Shown: positions 62,201 to 64,000 of the stretch, piece after piece | Layout: every line of letters starts with the position of its first letter | Numbering within the stretch: the stretch's first letter is position 1 | Assembly (NCBI GenBank): GCA_016287075.1 | Contig: JAEEVC010000002.1 | Coordinates: forward strand, 91,246 to 155,245 | Direction: 5' to 3' | Length of the DNA stretch: 64,000 bases | From: Bacteroidales bacterium | Lineage (GTDB): Bacteria; Bacteroidota; Bacteroidia; Bacteroidales; UBA932 | The notes under the pieces: model-generated | What the model saw: the letters and a program-made list of their open reading frames with translations, nothing else | Database searches by the model: none | Told to the model about the DNA's origin: nothing | Program-made: the position numbers and the translations under genes

Positions 62201-63571
62201 CGGTAGCTCAGGAGCGGTCTTTAAACCGGAGCAATTTGAAAACATCAATTCATAGCAAGATTGGGCCAGCGTCGTCGCCGGTAGTTCAGGAGCTGCCGCC
62301 AAATTCTTGCAACCAATGAACATACGATAATAGCAATGATCCGTCAGTTCTGTAGCAGGCAGTTCCGGGGCACTTGTCAAACCAGGACATCGTGAGAATA
62401 AACCATCAAAACAACCCTTGGACGGAATGGAAGTCAGTTCCTGCTGATCATCAATCAACGACATCACATCTCCCGAAATAGCAAAAAGATCTCCCTTCGC
62501 AACAAATATGAGGTTGGAAGATTCGAAACCTCGCGGATTATCTCCGCAGATAAATAGAGGCTGCTCGTTGGAAAATGTCAACTCCGACTCACTCTCCCAC
62601 GGCGACCAGTTCTTCTTATCGGTGGAATAATAAAACAACGGATAGACTCCATTATAGGTGAACGACACCTTTGTCGTCCCTTCCGAGGTGAAGGTCAGGT
62701 AGCGGCTAAAAGGAGGAATTTCGGGCACAACCTCCAGCGCCGCCATCTTGGAGCGGGTGTTGCGGGAGATGGCGAGGATGCCCGTCGTGCTCTTTTCGAA
62801 CTGTTTCCCGTCGGCCGTCTTTACCAACAGAGTGATGCCGCCCTCAAACGTCGTCGGCGGGACGACCAGCCAGAAGGTTGTAGCCGTTTCGGCCGTCGTG
62901 CCGAGGGTGACGGGGGCGTCCATATTCAGCGTAACCTCCTGGGTAGCAGATGCATCCATCTGCAATTCCGGAGCGGCCTCGACACCGGCCGTGACCGTCG
63001 CCTTACCCGCCAGGGGTTCGTTCCGGTTGCCTTTGAGGGAGATGGAAGTCACGGAGACATCCGTGCCATAGAGCCGAAGCGTCACATATCCGCAGAGGTT
63101 TTTGAACATCAGCTCGTTATCGTCAGCGACGGCAATCATTGTGTTGGCGCCCAGGCCGAAGGTGTCTTCCCGATAGGACTGCTCGGCGGGGAGATAGACC
63201 GTGAGGACCCCGTCGTTGGAAATCTTGGTATTCTCGTTGTAGGGATAGACCGAGTAAACATAATCCAGCGGATTGCTCATAACGAAATCATCGGTCGGGA
63301 CTTTCTTGAAGGTGCCGGAATTGTCCCCGTCCACGCCGTCAAAGCGATACTGCCGGTTATAGGTTATCCGGTTGAAGATGGACACCCGGTCGTCGGCATT
63401 CCAGAGGACGCGGAGTTCATCGTCCACATAGACGCGCGTAGCCGCACCCTCGATGGAAGCGAAGAACTCCTCTCCATCATCAATGACGGGGGTGGAATGA
63501 TCCGCTTCATTGACGGCACAAGCAGCAGACAAGGCCGCCGCCAATCCGAGGATAAAGAAACGGTACATCAT
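59276..63571 (-). CDS. Giant BspA-type leucine-rich-repeat lipoprotein with three modules
   Basis: 1431 aa from ATG 63571; an earlier Met gives a poorer signal. Lipobox L-S-A-A-C (Cys near 17). Residues ~20-290 are fimbrillin-like (V-L-W-N-A-D-D-R-V-S-I-F-N and Y-V-Y-S-V-Y-P-Y). Then three tandem modules of ~365-390 residues. Each starts Y-L-T-F-T/S-S-E-G, passes through F-Y-S-T-D-K/R and I-C-G-D-N, carries 8-12 LRR units with core A-P-x-L-P-A-T-T-L-x-x-x-C-Y-x-x-M-F, and ends in G-W-T-V. Surface exposed and probably adhesive. DNA copies of the modules are alike but not identical, consistent with internal duplication. Confidence 0.85.
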   Translation of the reverse strand: MMYRFFILGLAAALSAACAVNEADHSTPVIDDGEEFFASIEGAATRVYVDDELRVLWNADDRVSIFNRITYNRQYRFDGVDGDNSGTFKKVPTDDFVMSNPLDYVYSVYPYNENTKISNDGVLTVYLPAEQSYREDTFGLGANTMIAVADDNELMFKNLCGYVTLRLYGTDVSVTSISLKGNRNEPLAGKATVTAGVEAAPELQMDASATQEVTLNMDAPVTLGTTAETATTFWLVVPPTTFEGGITLLVKTADGKQFEKSTTGILAISRNTRSKMAALEVVPEIPPFSRYLTFTSEGTTKVSFTYNGVYPLFYYSTDKKNWSPWESESELTFSNEQPLFICGDNPRGFESSNLIFVAKGDLFAISGDVMSLIDDQQELTSIPSKGCFDGLFSRCPGLTSAPELPATELTDHCYYRMFIGCKNLAAAPELPATTLAQSCYELMFSNCSGLKTAPELPATTLAQSCYNSMFSGCIGLTAAPELPATTLAEECYSWMFSQCFGLTTVPELPATTLAKSCYFLMFNECSSLTVAPELPATTLTTGCYENMFYNCTALTKAPELPATELADYCYHRMFGGCRNLRSAPELPAATLVKRCYAQMFSGCSHLNQVKCLATDISATGCLDEWLDGVASTGTFVKASGMNAWPTGRSGIPVGWTVEDDNEFDCRYLTFTSEGRTTVSLCNYGENAPVLFYSTDRTHWTQWDYSELTFTNGQPLYICGDNPEGVSSTDPWGVSSSDPDGLFAETRYSQFVTSGDRFSVSGNIMSLIDSKLETTVIPSDYCFSGLFDGCRDLTAAPDLPATTLADGCYSYMFSGCTGLTATPDLPATTLADGCYRSMFVNCTGLTAAQDLPATTLADDCYSSMFSGCTGLATAPNLPATTLAYGCYSSMFSGCTGLTSAPDLPATTLTGSCYSTMFIDCTGLTSAPDLPATTLASSCYYSMFIGCTGLTTAPDLPATTLASSCYRNMFSGCTGLTIAPDLPATTLAEWCYSSMFSRCTKINHIKCLATDISATNCVSGWLSNVASTGTFVKAPGMNDWPAGASGIPEGWTVREPLAFNKYLTFSSEGKTKVYLRNNGGNAPVLYYSTDKMKWTQWDYSELTFSRDRPLYICGDNPDGFSSYSKYSSFETAGDNFGVSGDVMSLLDTEHEVASIPSDYCFYGLFLNSSGLTVAPDLSATKLAHHCYSRMFSNCTDLKMAPELPATTLAENCYSSMFSGCTSLTDAPELPATTLAQSCYSEMFYGCTSLTDAPELPATALAQSCYSEMFYGCTSLTDAPELPATTLADNCYSHMFRECTNLTSAPNLPATTLTESCYACMFYNCWSLTSAPELPATTLARYCYSGMFYTTSLTRAPDLPARTLSEYCYQLMFAYCRELQHVKCLATDISANACLYKWVNGVASTGTFVKAPGMNDWPAGASGIPEGWTVNEAE

Positions 63572-63587
63572 GATTATCAATGTTTTT

Positions 63588-63737
63588 TTAATCCCAGCCA
63601 TGTTCCTGCCCGTCGTCGACGATGACTTCGGTGTTGGAGATCACAAAATTCGTTTCGGGTTGTGAAAGTACAACCCGGACGGCAGGCGAAAGGTATTCCT
63701 TCCCCTGCAAACCTTTAGCGGTAATTGTCCCGTGCAT
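63588..63737 (-). CDS. Short leader-like protein upstream of giant BspA gene
   Basis: 49 aa from ATG 63737; ATGs at 63782 and 63803 are also in frame, so the start is uncertain. Contains S-P-A-V-R-V-V-L and ends E-V-I-V-D-D-G-Q-E-H-G-W-D, the same plan as the ORF at 1000-1137. The BspA ATG follows 16 nt after the stop. A -7 box TAAATTTG lies at 63813-63820 (minus), without a clear -33 element. Confidence 0.55.
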   Translation of the reverse strand: MHGTITAKGLQGKEYLSPAVRVVLSQPETNFVISNTEVIVDDGQEHGWD

Positions 63738-63898
63738 CGTTATCGTTCTTCTAGTTTTTCCCTGCCCCGGCAAGGCATTCATGCCATAATAATGGGTTAT
63801 CATACAATTCTGCAAATTTAAACAAGTTACCCCAAAAAGGCAATACAGTCCTGCTCCGGCTGCCCCGCGAAAGGGAAATTACCGCAGTAAGTGAATCA

Positions 63899-63981
63899 GA
63901 AAGAATAACCTGCATCACCGGTGGCATTTACCCGGACAGGGCTGCGAAGCAGCAGACACCGGTGATGCAGGTTATTCTTTC
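63899..63981. mobile_element. MITE-like palindromic element, copy 2
   Basis: 83 bp with perfect 25-bp terminal inverted repeats (63899-63923 with 63957-63981, starting GAAAGAATAACC). The core 63915-63961 is identical to the reverse complement of 42503-42549. The interior holds the small hairpin GCTGCGAAGCAGC. No coding capacity. Confidence 0.75.
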
Positions 63982-64000
63982 ACAATTCCTAAAATGCAAG

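Overview
The window is a GC-rich chromosomal segment of a member of the Bacteroidota, most likely order Bacteroidales. Evidence: promoters follow the TTTG-N19/20-TAnnTTTG pattern of this phylum instead of -35/-10 boxes; there are fimbrillin-like and BspA-type leucine-rich-repeat lipoproteins, a GH97 enzyme, a serine-palmitoyltransferase-like enzyme, type-B L31, and an indolepyruvate:ferredoxin oxidoreductase operon. Most genes are housekeeping or core metabolism. I see no rRNA, CRISPR array, prophage or recognisable transposase.

Layout. 1-4.3 kb: tail of an EamA transporter, a 45-aa leader-like ORF with a BspA lipoprotein, then tRNA-Ser and tRNA-Glu. 4.3-9.8 kb: DUF486 protein, glmM with a DUF1343 (NamZ-like) gene, rpmE2, and two secreted esterases. 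9.8-11.1 kb: an AT-rich island with a lipoprotein and a small membrane protein, bracketed by hairpin repeats. 11.2-15.8 kb: a membrane-anchored hypothetical with a DPP-IV-like peptidase, then clpP-clpX and tRNA-Val. 15.9-27.9 kb, minus strand: hypothetical, tig, pgpH-like, spt-like and gyrB, then an outer-membrane barrel/TPR gene pair. 28-30.1 kb: ftsE, nth, mgtC-like, tRNA-Ala. 30.2-35.1 kb: a lipoprotein-metH-metF operon on the minus strand. 35.2-40.4 kb: iorA-iorB-aminotransferase-paaK-ACT, an operon linking aryl acids to aromatic amino acids. 40.4-42.3 kb: an ATPase gene lying between two 119-bp direct repeats, next to a DUF4298 gene. 42.5-49.3 kb: methyltransferase, phosphohexomutase, GH97, flavoprotein. 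49.4-52.6 kb: a gene remnant, three tRNAs (Thr, two Lys), manC, aspA. 52.6-55.7 kb: two hypotheticals in a repeat-rich stretch. 55.7-63.8 kb: a histidine phosphatase, GH3, and a 1.4-kaa BspA-type protein with its own short upstream ORF.

The less ordinary content is structural. Four perfect or near-perfect hairpins carry different stems but the same loop. The ATPase and the AT-rich island each sit downstream of a gene whose tail is duplicated on the far side, which suggests insertion with flank duplication. A palindromic mini-element with an identical 47-bp core occurs twice, 21 kb apart. Both BspA lipoproteins are preceded by short ORFs with a similar sequence plan. The island lipoprotein has a complete signal peptide but no ATG, GTG or TTG in front of it.

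All functions are inferred from motifs and family knowledge by reading; no database search or folding was run.
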